NCBI GenBank assembly: GCA_022825825.1
Contig: JAJDWA010000012.1
Coordinates: 54,391 to 118,390 of the forward strand
Direction of reading: 5' to 3'
Source: Candidatus Poribacteria bacterium
Lineage (GTDB): Bacteria; Poribacteria; WGA-4E; WGA-3G
Length of the DNA: 64,000 nt
Shown here: positions 8,882 through 17,619 of the stretch, piece by piece
Numbering within the stretch: the first letter of the stretch is position 1
Layout of the letters: each line of letters starts with the position of its first letter
Notes under the pieces: model-generated
What the model saw: only the letters and a program-made list of their open reading frames with translations
What the model was told of the DNA's origin: nothing
The model's database searches: none
Position numbers and translations under genes: made by a program

Positions 8882-9916
8882 TTAATCTCTTATTACCCGG
8901 TTTTTGAGTTCTACCCATTCGTCATCGGAAAGTTTGGGAGGCCATGCAATCCTTTCGCCAATCAGCGCTGAGCGATATGCCGCCATAACCAGATCGAAAC
9001 CGAGCAAAGCGAACTCTAACCTATTGCGATGCGGTTGATTCTCGTCATCAAGCCATGTCGCGATTGCCTGTGTAAAGGCGCGTTGCCCGTCTCTATCATC
9101 TATTCCAAAATCGGTCTTCTCAACGAAGGTCTCTGCCATACCGTCAAGTTGGTATCCCCATGAACCGTTTTCACGCCACCACATACGTCCTTTTGTTCCC
9201 CAAAAATCCAGGTTACAGCGCGGATTACTACCGGGAAAGTCTATTGTACCAAACGCATTTCGCGCGGATTCAAAAAATACGCGTGCGCCGTTTTCAAATG
9301 TATAAATCGCCATTAAATCTTCAGGGCACTGAAGAATTGGAACGTCGTAGGTTTCACCACCTTCAACGCTTCCCCACACGTGCGTAATAGGAATATCCTT
9401 AAGCGCAAAAAGCACAACATCCATCAGATGCGTGTCCATATCAGTAATTTCCCCTTGTGTGGCGGCGCGAATGAAGTGTATGTCGCCAAGGCTGTCTTCA
9501 GCAAAAAATTCCAGTAGTTTTTCAGCAAACGGAAGATATCTGCGTTGGTGATTAACAATAATTTTTAATCCTGTTTGCTCGTGTGCAATGGCAAGTGCTT
9601 CCGCTTCGCTGGGTCTGAGCGCGATCGGTTTTTCTATCACCAACGCTTTAACGCCCGCTTCAGCGGCAGGTTCTACCCATATATGCCGTGGCACTGTCGG
9701 TTGGGTAACTGCATGCACAATATCAGGTTTTTCAGCTTTTAACATCTCTGTGTAGTCTGAATATCCATTAACGTTCAGTTCTGCGATAGCCTCTTTTAGT
9801 CTATCGGCATCAATTTCACAAAGTGCGGTAACCTGCATATTTTCGATGCCAGCGTAGCATCGTGCATGGTGGACACCGCGTCTGCCTCCTACGATTGCAG
9901 TCCTATACATTGCCAT
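8882..9916 (-). CDS. Gfo/Idh/MocA family NAD(P)-dependent oxidoreductase
   Basis: I start at the ATG ending at 9916 because GGAGGGAAAT lies just before it; a longer frame begins 12 bases upstream but would use that ribosome site as codons. The product is about 344 residues. The N-terminal Rossmann fold has TAIVGGRRGVHHA (dinucleotide loop) and the EKP signature in VIEKPIALRP; HQRRYLP follows. The C-terminal alpha/beta domain has DMDTHLMDV, where the conserved His of the family lies. Members oxidise or epimerise sugars, inositols and related polyols using NAD(P). The substrate is unknown. It stands alone on the minus strand between palindromic repeat clusters. Confidence 0.85.
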   Translation of the reverse strand: MAMYRTAIVGGRRGVHHARCYAGIENMQVTALCEIDADRLKEAIAELNVNGYSDYTEMLKAEKPDIVHAVTQPTVPRHIWVEPAAEAGVKALVIEKPIALRPSEAEALAIAHEQTGLKIIVNHQRRYLPFAEKLLEFFAEDSLGDIHFIRAATQGEITDMDTHLMDVVLFALKDIPITHVWGSVEGGETYDVPILQCPEDLMAIYTFENGARVFFESARNAFGTIDFPGSNPRCNLDFWGTKGRMWWRENGSWGYQLDGMAETFVEKTDFGIDDRDGQRAFTQAIATWLDDENQPHRNRLEFALLGFDLVMAAYRSALIGERIAWPPKLSDDEWVELKNRVIRD

Positions 9917-9995
9917 ATTTCCCTCCATTTGTTCTTAATATGTAAGTTAACGTGAGTTTGATAAATCCCGTAGACTTTCTAAGCCCGATTTAGGA

Positions 9996-10084
9996 CCCCC
10001 TGGTAGGCGCGTTTTGGAAACGCGCCTGTCCCTATGCTGAAGATTAAGCTAACGGCGCGTTTAGAAAACGCGCCTACCAGGGGT
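9996..10084. repeat. Palindromic repeat, GTAGGCGCGTTT family
   Basis: CCCCTGGTAGGCGCGTTTTGG near 9997 is answered by GCGCGTTTAGAAAACGCGCC and CTACCAGGGG ending near 10082. This is the same family as the repeat at 8695-8767, and it forms most of the gap between the Gfo/Idh gene and the Fe-S promoter. Confidence 0.65.
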
Positions 10085-10239
10085 GGGGACCGCTAAATTG
10101 ACGCATAAAGGTCTCGCTGCGCTCTACCCAACGGACTGTACTCAATCTAATTATCAAGCTCACGTTAAGTTACAATTGTATTATATCAGAATTTAACCGA
10201 AAATGTTATAAATGTCTATAGATTTGCTTAAAGTCAGAT

Positions 10240-10268
10240 TTGACAATTGTATGATAATAGTGTATAAT
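10240..10268 (+). promoter_or_regulatory. Perfect-consensus sigma70 promoter for the Fe-S gene pair
   Basis: TTGACA at 10240-10245 and TATAAT at 10263-10268 are separated by exactly 17 bp. Transcription would begin near 10275, about 50 bases before the ATG at 10324. Both hexamers match the housekeeping consensus, so strong constitutive expression is expected unless repressed. No clear operator palindrome overlaps it. Confidence 0.75.
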
Positions 10269-10323
10269 ATGAAGTAAAAGGTATTTCAGCGAAACGTTGT
10301 CCGTTTCAGCTAAGCAGCGCGCT

Positions 10324-10701
10324 ATGTATACCCAACAAGTAACAGAGCATTTTGAAAACCCGCGCAATATCGGAACAATTGCTGATGCAGACGGCACAGC
10401 AACTATCGGTTCTGCCACAAGCGGAGAGATGCTAAAACTTACGCTTAAAATTGTAGATGGAACAGTAATTGCAGCGAAGTTTAGGGCTTTTGGGTGTCCG
10501 ACAGTGATTGCCAGCGGTTCAGTGCTAACCGAATTGGCCACCGGTAGCCGAATCTCAGATGCACTGGAGATTACAGCAGTGCATATCTCAAAAGCTTTAG
10601 GCGGTCTACCGGCAGATAAGCAACGTTACGCCACTTATGCCGAAAATGTATTAAAAACAGCGATTGAAAATTCGCTTTCAAAACAGGAGACGCACCAATG
10701 A
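10324..10701 (+). CDS. IscU/NifU-N-like scaffold homologue lacking two of three cluster cysteines
   Basis: A protein of 125 residues from ATG 10324; an upstream TTG at 10297 is possible but adds nothing family-like. The IscU fold is evident: HFENPRNIG at the start, IGSATSGEMLKL where IscU has a Cys-Gly-Asp motif, AKFRAFGCPTVIASGS in the middle, and ALGGLPADKQRYATYAENVL at the end. Of the three Fe-S ligands only C58 remains; the first is Ser33 and the third (His-Cys in IscU) is Arg101-Tyr102, with Asp replaced by Glu35. It therefore may not hold a normal cluster. It overlaps the next gene by 4 bp (ATGA), so it is translationally coupled to an A-type carrier. Confidence 0.75.
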   Translation: MYTQQVTEHFENPRNIGTIADADGTATIGSATSGEMLKLTLKIVDGTVIAAKFRAFGCPTVIASGSVLTELATGSRISDALEITAVHISKALGGLPADKQRYATYAENVLKTAIENSLSKQETHQ

Positions 10702-11027
10702 TTACTGTAACAGAATCTGCGGCAGAAAAAGCGATTACACTCATAAACAGCAATGAAAGTAGTGCAGAAGCAGAACTCGGTTTGCGCATGCAGGTTATCG
10801 GCGGCGGTTGTTCAGGTTTCCAATATAACCTTGAGTTTGGCGAAGCGAAAGGCACAGATAGGGTCTTTGAATTTCACGGTTTGAAGGTGTTCATTGATCA
10901 GCGCAGTTCCTTATACCTCGCGGGCTCGGTGCTGGATTACAATGACGGCTTAATGGACTCGGGTTTTAAGATTACCAACCCAAACGCCCAAAACACTTGT
11001 GGCTGCGGCGAATCGTTTAGCGTTTAA
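10698..11027 (+). CDS. A-type iron-sulfur carrier protein (IscA/ErpA/HesB family)
   Basis: A protein of 109 residues, full length for the family. The three conserved cysteines are present: C38 in IGGGCSGF and the C-terminal pair C101/C103 in NTCGCGESF. Such proteins receive Fe-S clusters from a scaffold and deliver them to apo-enzymes in the cytoplasm. It follows the IscU-like gene with a 4-bp ATGA overlap and shares its consensus promoter. No IscS, HscAB or SUF gene is visible. It could supply clusters to Fe-S enzymes such as the NuoEF fusion or the oxoacid oxidoreductase elsewhere in the window, but that is inference. Confidence 0.88.
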   Translation: MITVTESAAEKAITLINSNESSAEAELGLRMQVIGGGCSGFQYNLEFGEAKGTDRVFEFHGLKVFIDQRSSLYLAGSVLDYNDGLMDSGFKITNPNAQNTCGCGESFSV

Positions 11028-11031
11028 AAAA

Positions 11032-11066
11032 TCCGGTAGACGCACTCACAAAGCATGTCTACCGGA
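11032..11066 (+). terminator. Hairpin after the Fe-S gene pair
   Basis: TCCGGTAGAC and GTCTACCGGA form a perfect 10-bp stem around a 15-base loop directly after the A-type carrier gene. No strong T run follows on the plus strand. An A-rich run precedes it, giving Ts on the minus strand, so it may act mainly for the minus-strand gene or in both directions. Confidence 0.4.
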
Positions 11067-11120
11067 ACAAAACGTTTAATTCAATCTCTGATTGACTATC
11101 AGTGCTTGAAGATTCGTGGT

Positions 11121-11879
11121 TTACAGTGTTTTGTATAGTTCGGCATGTCGTTGCAGCACCGCATCCGAATCCTTTGGATTGATAACCTCTATAGAGATGA
11201 ATCCTGTATACCCATCCTGCGCGAGAAGTGTTAGAGAGTCTTTTTCTGTGTCGGGCATTGGGCCATCAGCACCAAAGTTGACATGTGCATGTCGAACCTT
11301 ATCACGCAGATGCACATACGCGACATCCACAGGTTGCCCGTGTCGGACATGGTGTCCTGCATGCCAATTCACATAAGTATTTTGTGCTTCTGAACGGTAT
11401 AGTACTTCAGCCACATAGCTTGCAATAAGATTGCCGTGTGTTTCCAAACAGAGCGTAACTCCCGCCTCACCAGCTAACGCATCACATGCCCGTATACCGT
11501 CTGCTTCCCAATCAAGCGTTTGATCTACCTCAATCGGTGTTTTCGGCACTGGATCTCCAAAGATACGTATATTCTTTGCCCCCATCTTTTCAGAAAGATC
11601 AATATATCGCTTGAGTAGATCAACTTGTTCTGCGCGTTTTTGTGCGTCAGGATTAACAAATCTCACCCCAGTTGCGATACATGATAACGTTATGCCGCTA
11701 TCTGCTAAGCGCGTCTTAGCCTCGTTGAGTTGTTGCGGTGTAGAATCCAATTCAACACCGTGTCCGTGGTCCCATTCTACACGGAGTTCTAAGTGTTCGT
11801 AGTTATAATGTTTTGCTTTATCAATGAGTTCTGCCAGTGTTAACGGTGGGCAGACAGACGACATGAAACCGAATTGCAT
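11121..11879 (-). CDS. Sugar phosphate isomerase/epimerase (xylose-isomerase-like TIM barrel)
   Basis: A protein of 252 residues. It shows the AP-endonuclease-2 type TIM barrel: FMSSVCPPLTLAELIDKAK, EHLELRVEWDHGHGVELD, ITLSCIATGVRFV, KNIRIFGDP, VTLCLETHGN, VNWHAGHH, RHAHVNFGADGP and FISIEVINP. The Glu and His at ETHGN, NWHAGHH, HVNF and SIEVINP are where this family binds its divalent metal. The start has GGAGGCACAAC before the ATG. Substrates of such proteins are commonly keto-sugars or inositol derivatives, which suits the nearby Gfo/Idh enzyme, but no direct link is visible. A paralogous family member lies at 33541. Confidence 0.8.
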   Translation of the reverse strand: MQFGFMSSVCPPLTLAELIDKAKHYNYEHLELRVEWDHGHGVELDSTPQQLNEAKTRLADSGITLSCIATGVRFVNPDAQKRAEQVDLLKRYIDLSEKMGAKNIRIFGDPVPKTPIEVDQTLDWEADGIRACDALAGEAGVTLCLETHGNLIASYVAEVLYRSEAQNTYVNWHAGHHVRHGQPVDVAYVHLRDKVRHAHVNFGADGPMPDTEKDSLTLLAQDGYTGFISIEVINPKDSDAVLQRHAELYKTL

Positions 11880-11951
11880 GTTGTGCCTCCAGTTTGTTAG
11901 AAGTGATTCTTTGAGATTTGCAAGCTTATGTAATAAACCTGCAAATCAGTT

Positions 11952-14900
11952 TTAATTTATATCAATATATGAACTACCGTTACCCCGTTTCCTGACTTTA
12001 ATTTTGACAGGTAAACGTCTTGTTAATTCCTGAACGTGACTGATAAGATAGATGCTACGTCCCTGCATGCGGAGTCCTTCCAACGCTGCAATTGCAATAT
12101 CAAGTGTTTCTGTATCAAGTGTTCCAAACCCCTCATCAAGGAATAGTGAATTCAGTTGTGCGCGCCCTTGGCTGAGTTCAGACAGTGCTAATGCAAGTGC
12201 AAGACTTGTCAAAAAGGATTCTCCGCCAGAGAGCGTTTCAACAGGACGTTTTTCATTTGCATTCCACCGATCAATAACGGTTAACTTACCGATGGTTTCT
12301 ACATCAAGTTGGTAACGATCTGAGGTTAAATATGCTAACTGAACATTGGCGATACGGCTCACCTGTTGGAACATAATATCCAAAGCAAAATCACGCAGCT
12401 CATTTCTGGGAATTATCTGCTGCAGATTTTTCCAACGTTCCATTTCTTGCTTTGTAGTATCTACTTCACTATCAAGTTTTTCACGTTTTTGAAGATCGTC
12501 TTTTAAACCTTTGATTTTCTGCTCTTGTGCACCAGTGTTTTGCTGTATTTCTTGAATCTCCGCCGCAATTTTTTCTGCTAAAGTTGTAACCTGTGTTAAT
12601 ACCTTGGGATCAAACGGAGTCTCTACAAACCGCGTTCGCAACGCAACAATTTCTACATCAAGCAGATGCTTTTCGCTTTCATGCGTGTCAATTTTTTCGT
12701 TTAGTGCTTGTATCTGTGTGTCGTCTCGGAATGCCGAATCATGTGTGTCGGGAGAATCAAATCCTGCTTTGTCTAACTTATGAAAATAAAGATCGCGCGC
12801 TGCTTCAAAATTTTCATTTTTCTCCTTCAACTGTTCTTCGCGAAATTCCTGGGCCATTTCTTTTTCAGTTAATAATGTGCGACTTTCCTCTAACTGTTGT
12901 TTAGCCTCATCACGAGCGTTTTCCATAGTCTGCAGTTCAGCGTCTAACTTGTTGGTCGCTGCGTTGATCTCGTCTTCCGTTTCTAACCCGTCAGTTTTCT
13001 CTCGCACATCTTCCAAAATCTTTTCTACTTCGTTTTGATAGCGCTTAATTTCATCCTCAAGCTCCTTTTGGCGTTCTTGTAAATCTCCAAGTTTACGTTG
13101 GTCGTTCTGAATTTCAGTGTTAAGCACCTTAAGTTGATTGTTTTTCGTGGTAAGTTCTTGCTCACGCAGCTCAACTGCTTTGATCTTATCATCAAATTGT
13201 TGGACAGCTTCATCGGGTGTAACACCTTGAAAAACTTCAGGCATTGAAGTCCAAAAACTCTCTTCGGTATCAGCAATACCTAACTTTAAATCTTCAATTT
13301 CAACGGTTATGTCATCAAGTTTCTGCTTTGTATCTTCTAATAGTTCACTTTCCCGTGCATGATCGCGTTCACAGGTTTGGAGTTGATGAGAAACTTCATT
13401 CAACTTGTTGGATACTTTGTTGCAAGTCTCTTGAGTAGCGTTGAGATTATCAATTGCAGCGTCCGCTTCATTAAACCTTTCATCAACCCATTCAGATGAA
13501 ATGTCCATAGATTCGTAAAGTCCTTGCCACTGTAAGTGAAAGTCTTCGGTTTCAGAATTCAGGGACTCTATTTCTTCTATGCACGTTTCAATTTGTTCAG
13601 TGGTGTTTGACTTGTCCTGTTTTAAACGCACCTGATCCTGTTCAATTTTTTGCTTCTGTTCTCGCGCCTTCTTCGCCTCCATTTCGGCATCGCCTAATGC
13701 TTTCTGAATACTTTCAAGTAACGCCTCGCTTTCAACTTTATCAACATAAGGATGCTCTGTAGAACCGCATACACGACAAGGTTCCCCTTCCTCTAATTGC
13801 TGTCGAAGTGCATTAACAGGTTCTACTAAAAGTGCCAATTCCTTTTCTGCTTCTAATTTTTTAACTTCTGCATCTGCACGTTTACAGAGTTGAGATTGAA
13901 TTTGAAGTTTTTTCTCAATGTCCTTGAGGGAATCATCATGTCCGATGATATTTTTTTTAAATTCCGCGAGCTCGCCCCTCTTATCACAGAGTTGGTCAAC
14001 CAAATTTTCATACTGCTGTGCTATCGGTTGTGCCTTTCTTGCATTATCTCTTCGGCTTTGCCAATCCTTAACAGTCCCGTTATCTTGAAGTTCTTTAAAT
14101 TTAGTCTCTGCCTGTATACGGGAAGTTTCTGCAGTTTCCTTTTTTGATTGGAGTTTTTCTCGGTTCTTAGATAGTTTTTTTACCTCTTCCTCCAACCCAT
14201 CTATTTCTGATTTATACTGCAATTCGTCATCCATTTTCTCCGCTTGCTGTTTATGTTGCGAGTTGATTTCTACCTGAAGAGCGGTGACTCGGGTAAGACG
14301 GGACCGACGATCTGATGGGAGCGGGTTTTTATCTATGAAAGTTTGTGCTTCAGCAATCTGTTCTTGTAATTCGATCTGCTCCGTTTGTCTATCACTTAAC
14401 TGGTTTGACGATGTTTCAATCTGTTCATTCAAATCTTCCAATGTAGGCGTGCGCTTATCAACCTCTGCCAATCGTTCTGTTGCGCGTTCTACATCTAATT
14501 TTGCCTCAGCGTATATCTCCATCTTCTGATCTCGTTCGGTAGAGGCAGTAGTGTAAACATCTTCTTTTTTCTCAAAATCAGTTTGAGCAGACTCTACTTG
14601 CTTTCGCGCATCCGCAAGTTCAGTTTCAGCCTTTTGTAGTGCCTCCGCTGCTTTTTCGTGGTCGGACTTTGTGGTATCATACACCTGTTTTTCGGGGCGA
14701 AGTTGGTTGGCACGTTCAGCGTCCTCAAGTTCAGATTTGAGTCCATCAATTATCGGTTGCTGATTGATAAGCATTTTTTGATCTTCTTTAGAAGATTGGA
14801 GTATTTCATAATCCTCCTTCCGTTTCGTCTCTTGTTCTTTTTCCGTCTGAATTTGCCGACTTTTTACACCTAACTTCTCTGCTTCTGCCTCAAGGTTGCT

Positions 14901-15587
14901 GAGTTCTGTTTCTGCTTCCGTAAGTTGTTCACGAGAAGCTTCAGGAATAGCCTCCAGTTTTCCTAAAACCCTCTGATATTCCGTTTCAACAAGTCCCACT
15001 TTTTCGTTTAGCGATCTTTTTAATTCATCGTAGATATCAACACTTGCAGCTGCTTCCAGTATTGCGCGCCTATTTTCGCTACTTGCTTTCAGGAACGCTG
15101 CAAACTCTCCTTGCGCTAACATCACAGACCGATTAAACCCATCAAAATCAAGTCCCAATATAGATTTAATCTCATCACTGATTGTCCTTTCAGAATCCCC
15201 TAATGATTTACCTTTACTTGAAAGTCTATCAGTAATGAGTTGCTCAGTGTCAGCATTATACAAGCTGCCTTGAGGAGATCTCTTATGTTTACCGGACCAG
15301 GTAGCAATGTAACGCGTATTATTTGCTATAAAATGTACTTCTGCAAAACATTCCTTTTCACCATGACTAATAAGGTTATTTGGGTTCTGAGTGCCAGAAC
15401 CTGTAAGGCGCGGCGTTTTTCCATAAAGTGCAACGCAAATCGCATCTAACAACGTTGTTTTTCCCGCACCCGTGGGACCAGTAATCGCTACGAGTGATGC
15501 ATCGTCTAACGGAGGTTTTTCAAAGTCTACTTCAATCTCTTCACGAAAGCTATTTAGATTTTTTAGTTTCAGTTTACACAATTTCAT
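11952..15587 (-). CDS. sbcC: SbcC, exonuclease SbcCD ATPase subunit (Rad50-like)
   Basis: A protein of 1211 residues. The N-terminal half-ATPase contains Walker A ITGPTGAGKTTLLDAI at 36-50; LAQGEFAAFLKA follows near 160. Long coiled coils with Glu/Lys/Gln heptads occupy most of the protein. The zinc hook CRVCGSTEHPY sits near residue 600, mid-way along the coil as expected. The C-terminal half has the signature LSGGESFLTSLALALALSEL near 1115 and Walker B SLFLDEGFGTLD. With SbcD it forms an ATP-dependent nuclease that opens DNA hairpins and trims double-strand ends. Its ATG overlaps the sbcD stop codon by one base. The abundance of palindromic repeats around it is notable, since SbcCD cuts cruciforms. 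Confidence 0.95.
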   Translation of the reverse strand: MKLCKLKLKNLNSFREEIEVDFEKPPLDDASLVAITGPTGAGKTTLLDAICVALYGKTPRLTGSGTQNPNNLISHGEKECFAEVHFIANNTRYIATWSGKHKRSPQGSLYNADTEQLITDRLSSKGKSLGDSERTISDEIKSILGLDFDGFNRSVMLAQGEFAAFLKASSENRRAILEAAASVDIYDELKRSLNEKVGLVETEYQRVLGKLEAIPEASREQLTEAETELSNLEAEAEKLGVKSRQIQTEKEQETKRKEDYEILQSSKEDQKMLINQQPIIDGLKSELEDAERANQLRPEKQVYDTTKSDHEKAAEALQKAETELADARKQVESAQTDFEKKEDVYTTASTERDQKMEIYAEAKLDVERATERLAEVDKRTPTLEDLNEQIETSSNQLSDRQTEQIELQEQIAEAQTFIDKNPLPSDRRSRLTRVTALQVEINSQHKQQAEKMDDELQYKSEIDGLEEEVKKLSKNREKLQSKKETAETSRIQAETKFKELQDNGTVKDWQSRRDNARKAQPIAQQYENLVDQLCDKRGELAEFKKNIIGHDDSLKDIEKKLQIQSQLCKRADAEVKKLEAEKELALLVEPVNALRQQLEEGEPCRVCGSTEHPYVDKVESEALLESIQKALGDAEMEAKKAREQKQKIEQDQVRLKQDKSNTTEQIETCIEEIESLNSETEDFHLQWQGLYESMDISSEWVDERFNEADAAIDNLNATQETCNKVSNKLNEVSHQLQTCERDHARESELLEDTKQKLDDITVEIEDLKLGIADTEESFWTSMPEVFQGVTPDEAVQQFDDKIKAVELREQELTTKNNQLKVLNTEIQNDQRKLGDLQERQKELEDEIKRYQNEVEKILEDVREKTDGLETEDEINAATNKLDAELQTMENARDEAKQQLEESRTLLTEKEMAQEFREEQLKEKNENFEAARDLYFHKLDKAGFDSPDTHDSAFRDDTQIQALNEKIDTHESEKHLLDVEIVALRTRFVETPFDPKVLTQVTTLAEKIAAEIQEIQQNTGAQEQKIKGLKDDLQKREKLDSEVDTTKQEMERWKNLQQIIPRNELRDFALDIMFQQVSRIANVQLAYLTSDRYQLDVETIGKLTVIDRWNANEKRPVETLSGGESFLTSLALALALSELSQGRAQLNSLFLDEGFGTLDTETLDIAIAALEGLRMQGRSIYLISHVQELTRRLPVKIKVRKRGNGSSYIDIN

Positions 15588-16756
15588 TAAGATTTCTCAA
15601 CCATCTGGAGTAATTCGTTAAACGTTTGCGCTAAGGTTTCATCGGGTGGCTTGCCGTCATGTTTTGCCTTATAGTATTGTTCAAAGATTTCCTCGGGTCG
15701 TTTCATATCTTCAACAGGGATATTAATATCATGTTTTGCTTCTGGTAACTCAATTTCTACACTCAAGACATCACCACCCCGTTCCGCAAACGCTTGCCGA
15801 ATTCTGTCATTGATACCGGCTTCTACAGCGTCTAATTTTAGTTTGACTTGAATGTACTTCCCATCCCAATTTTCAGTCATTGCTTGAAATAAAATGCTGG
15901 TTTCATCACCCGTGATAGTACATAATTCCTTAAAAACAGGTATTTCAATTTCCTCGTCTAACGTCAGCGTTCCATCGTCAGACAGTTCCAGCAGAAACAC
16001 TTTTTTACGGTAATTTGCCTCGTTGAATCGCATTGGAATTGGCGATCCTGAATATCGGATAAGATAAACGGTGCCTTCTATCGTTTGTGGTCTATGGAGG
16101 TGTCCAAGTGCAACATAATTCACGTCATCGGGAAAATCGCTGGCACGGACAGCGGAAGCACCGCCAATTTGGATATTGCGTTCAGAATTAGTTTCTTTTC
16201 CACCATCAACAAAGAGATGTCCCATCAGTATCTTCGGGAGTTCCAATGGCATGTGAGACACACAATCCGCATAGAACATTTTGAGTCGTTCGCGATACCT
16301 TTCGTTTTTTTCTATATCAGATTCAAAAGAGACAGGTTCAAGTTCATTTTCAGACAGATATGGCACAGCAGCAACAGCAACGCGAGGGTTTTTAGGTGGG
16401 ATATTGATAACGCATTCAGCCGCTTCTTTTGCCAAACCAACAACATGAATTCTACCCATTTTGAGGAATTCGCGAGGTGCTTCCAAATGTCGTGGCGAGT
16501 CGTGGTTGCCTGCTGCAATCACCGTATATGTCTCTGTTTCATTAAAAAGGCGAAAAAGAAATTCATAATAGAGATTTGTTGCTTCTGCTGATGGTAGGGC
16601 GGTATCAAAAATATCGCCTGAAACGAGGAGCAGTTCGACCTTATGTTCTTGGATTGTGTGTAGAAGCCAATTTAGAAATTCTTTGTGTTCGTCATGCCGT
16701 TGGCGTTCATGAAGTCTTTGCCCGATATGCCAATCGGCAGTGTGCAAAATGCGCAT
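15587..16756 (-). CDS. sbcD: SbcD, exonuclease SbcCD nuclease subunit (Mre11-like)
   Basis: I start at MRILHTADWHIGQRL (ATG ending 16756), which matches the family N-terminus; a longer frame to 16819 adds 21 non-conserved residues. The product is 389 residues. Metallophosphoesterase motifs are complete: DWH near 8-10, SGDIFDT, AGNHDSPRH, a GHLF segment and ALGHLHRPQ. It is the two-metal nuclease of the SbcCD complex, acting on DNA ends and hairpins. The stop codon overlaps the sbcC ATG (TAATG), so the two are translationally coupled. It diverges from a secreted-protein gene at 16852, with an AT-rich shared promoter region between them. Confidence 0.94.
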   Translation of the reverse strand: MRILHTADWHIGQRLHERQRHDEHKEFLNWLLHTIQEHKVELLLVSGDIFDTALPSAEATNLYYEFLFRLFNETETYTVIAAGNHDSPRHLEAPREFLKMGRIHVVGLAKEAAECVINIPPKNPRVAVAAVPYLSENELEPVSFESDIEKNERYRERLKMFYADCVSHMPLELPKILMGHLFVDGGKETNSERNIQIGGASAVRASDFPDDVNYVALGHLHRPQTIEGTVYLIRYSGSPIPMRFNEANYRKKVFLLELSDDGTLTLDEEIEIPVFKELCTITGDETSILFQAMTENWDGKYIQVKLKLDAVEAGINDRIRQAFAERGGDVLSVEIELPEAKHDINIPVEDMKRPEEIFEQYYKAKHDGKPPDETLAQTFNELLQMVEKS

Positions 16757-16851
16757 GCATGCCTCTTTTTTTACTTTATTTGTTATTTTTATGATATAAT
16801 TGTTATAGAAAATTTTCAAGTGAAATCTGACTAAGTCTAAAGGAGGAAAAA

Positions 16852-17592
16852 ATGCGTTTCACACTGTTATTTATTCTATGCACCGTGGTGGTGTTAACTC
16901 TGTTTGCTTCAATGAGTGCTTCAGCAGAGTTGTTGTTCCATGACGATTTTGAGAAAGATACCATTGACCAAGAACCGAAAAAATGGGAAATTGGGTTTGC
17001 TGGCAATACGAAGGCAATAGTTGTTGCCGACCCGAAAGATGCAGGAAATAAAGTTCTGAAGACATCTAATAAAGCATCAAATGCATCACGACATGATGGC
17101 CCTGGCGGGTCAATTTATGTATGTGGAGATGATGATTGGGACGATTATGTTGCTGAATGGGACATGATGTTTCCCGATGACTTCTATATGGGAGTTGTGT
17201 TTCGTTTTCAAGATGGCGAGAAGTTCTATCTGAGCGACCGCCGGCAAGGTGGCAAAATATATCGATTCTATAAACGCAAAAATGGATGGCCACTTATAGG
17301 AGACGGGGTGGTGGATAACAAGCCGCAGGTTTGGTATCGCGCACAACTTACGTTGGAAGGTGATTCATTCACTTTTAAGCTCAAAGAACGGGATGATAAA
17401 ACACCCTTTAAAAATGTTGCTATCGCCACTGAAGCAACAGACGGTGATTATAAAACAGGCAAGTTTGGTAACTACGGTTTGGTCTATATTGATAATCTCT
17501 TTATCGGTGATGCCGTAGACGATTTAGTTTTGCCTGTGGAACCACAGGATAAGTTAAGCACAACTTGGGGCAGTATTAAAGCTGCATATTAA
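16852..17592 (+). CDS. Secreted beta-sandwich protein (3-keto-disaccharide hydrolase/LamG-like) with KLSTTW tail
   Basis: A protein of 246 residues. Residues 1-25 are a signal peptide (FTLLFILCTVVVLTLF...ASA). The mature part has the pattern of concanavalin-like domains: LLFHDDFEKDT, AEWDMMFPDDFYMGVVFRF, KIYRFYKRKNG, WYRAQLTLEGDSFTFKLKER and GKFGNYGLVYIDNLFIGD. I see no clear catalytic residues. The C-terminus DKLSTTWGSIKAAY shares the motif of the LamG proteins, although the domain belongs to another sandwich family. The ATG follows AAAGGAGGAAAAA. A TATAAT at 16795-16800 with TTACTT 18 bp upstream may be its promoter. A polysaccharide-binding exoprotein is the most likely role. Confidence 0.7.
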   Translation: MRFTLLFILCTVVVLTLFASMSASAELLFHDDFEKDTIDQEPKKWEIGFAGNTKAIVVADPKDAGNKVLKTSNKASNASRHDGPGGSIYVCGDDDWDDYVAEWDMMFPDDFYMGVVFRFQDGEKFYLSDRRQGGKIYRFYKRKNGWPLIGDGVVDNKPQVWYRAQLTLEGDSFTFKLKERDDKTPFKNVAIATEATDGDYKTGKFGNYGLVYIDNLFIGDAVDDLVLPVEPQDKLSTTWGSIKAAY

Positions 17593-17619
17593 TTTTAAAT
17601 GTTAGAGGGCGAGATAATT

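Noticed and set aside
16085..16591. 168-codon plus-strand ORF
   Set aside because: Antisense shadow of sbcD; rich in Phe, Cys and His without recognisable motifs.
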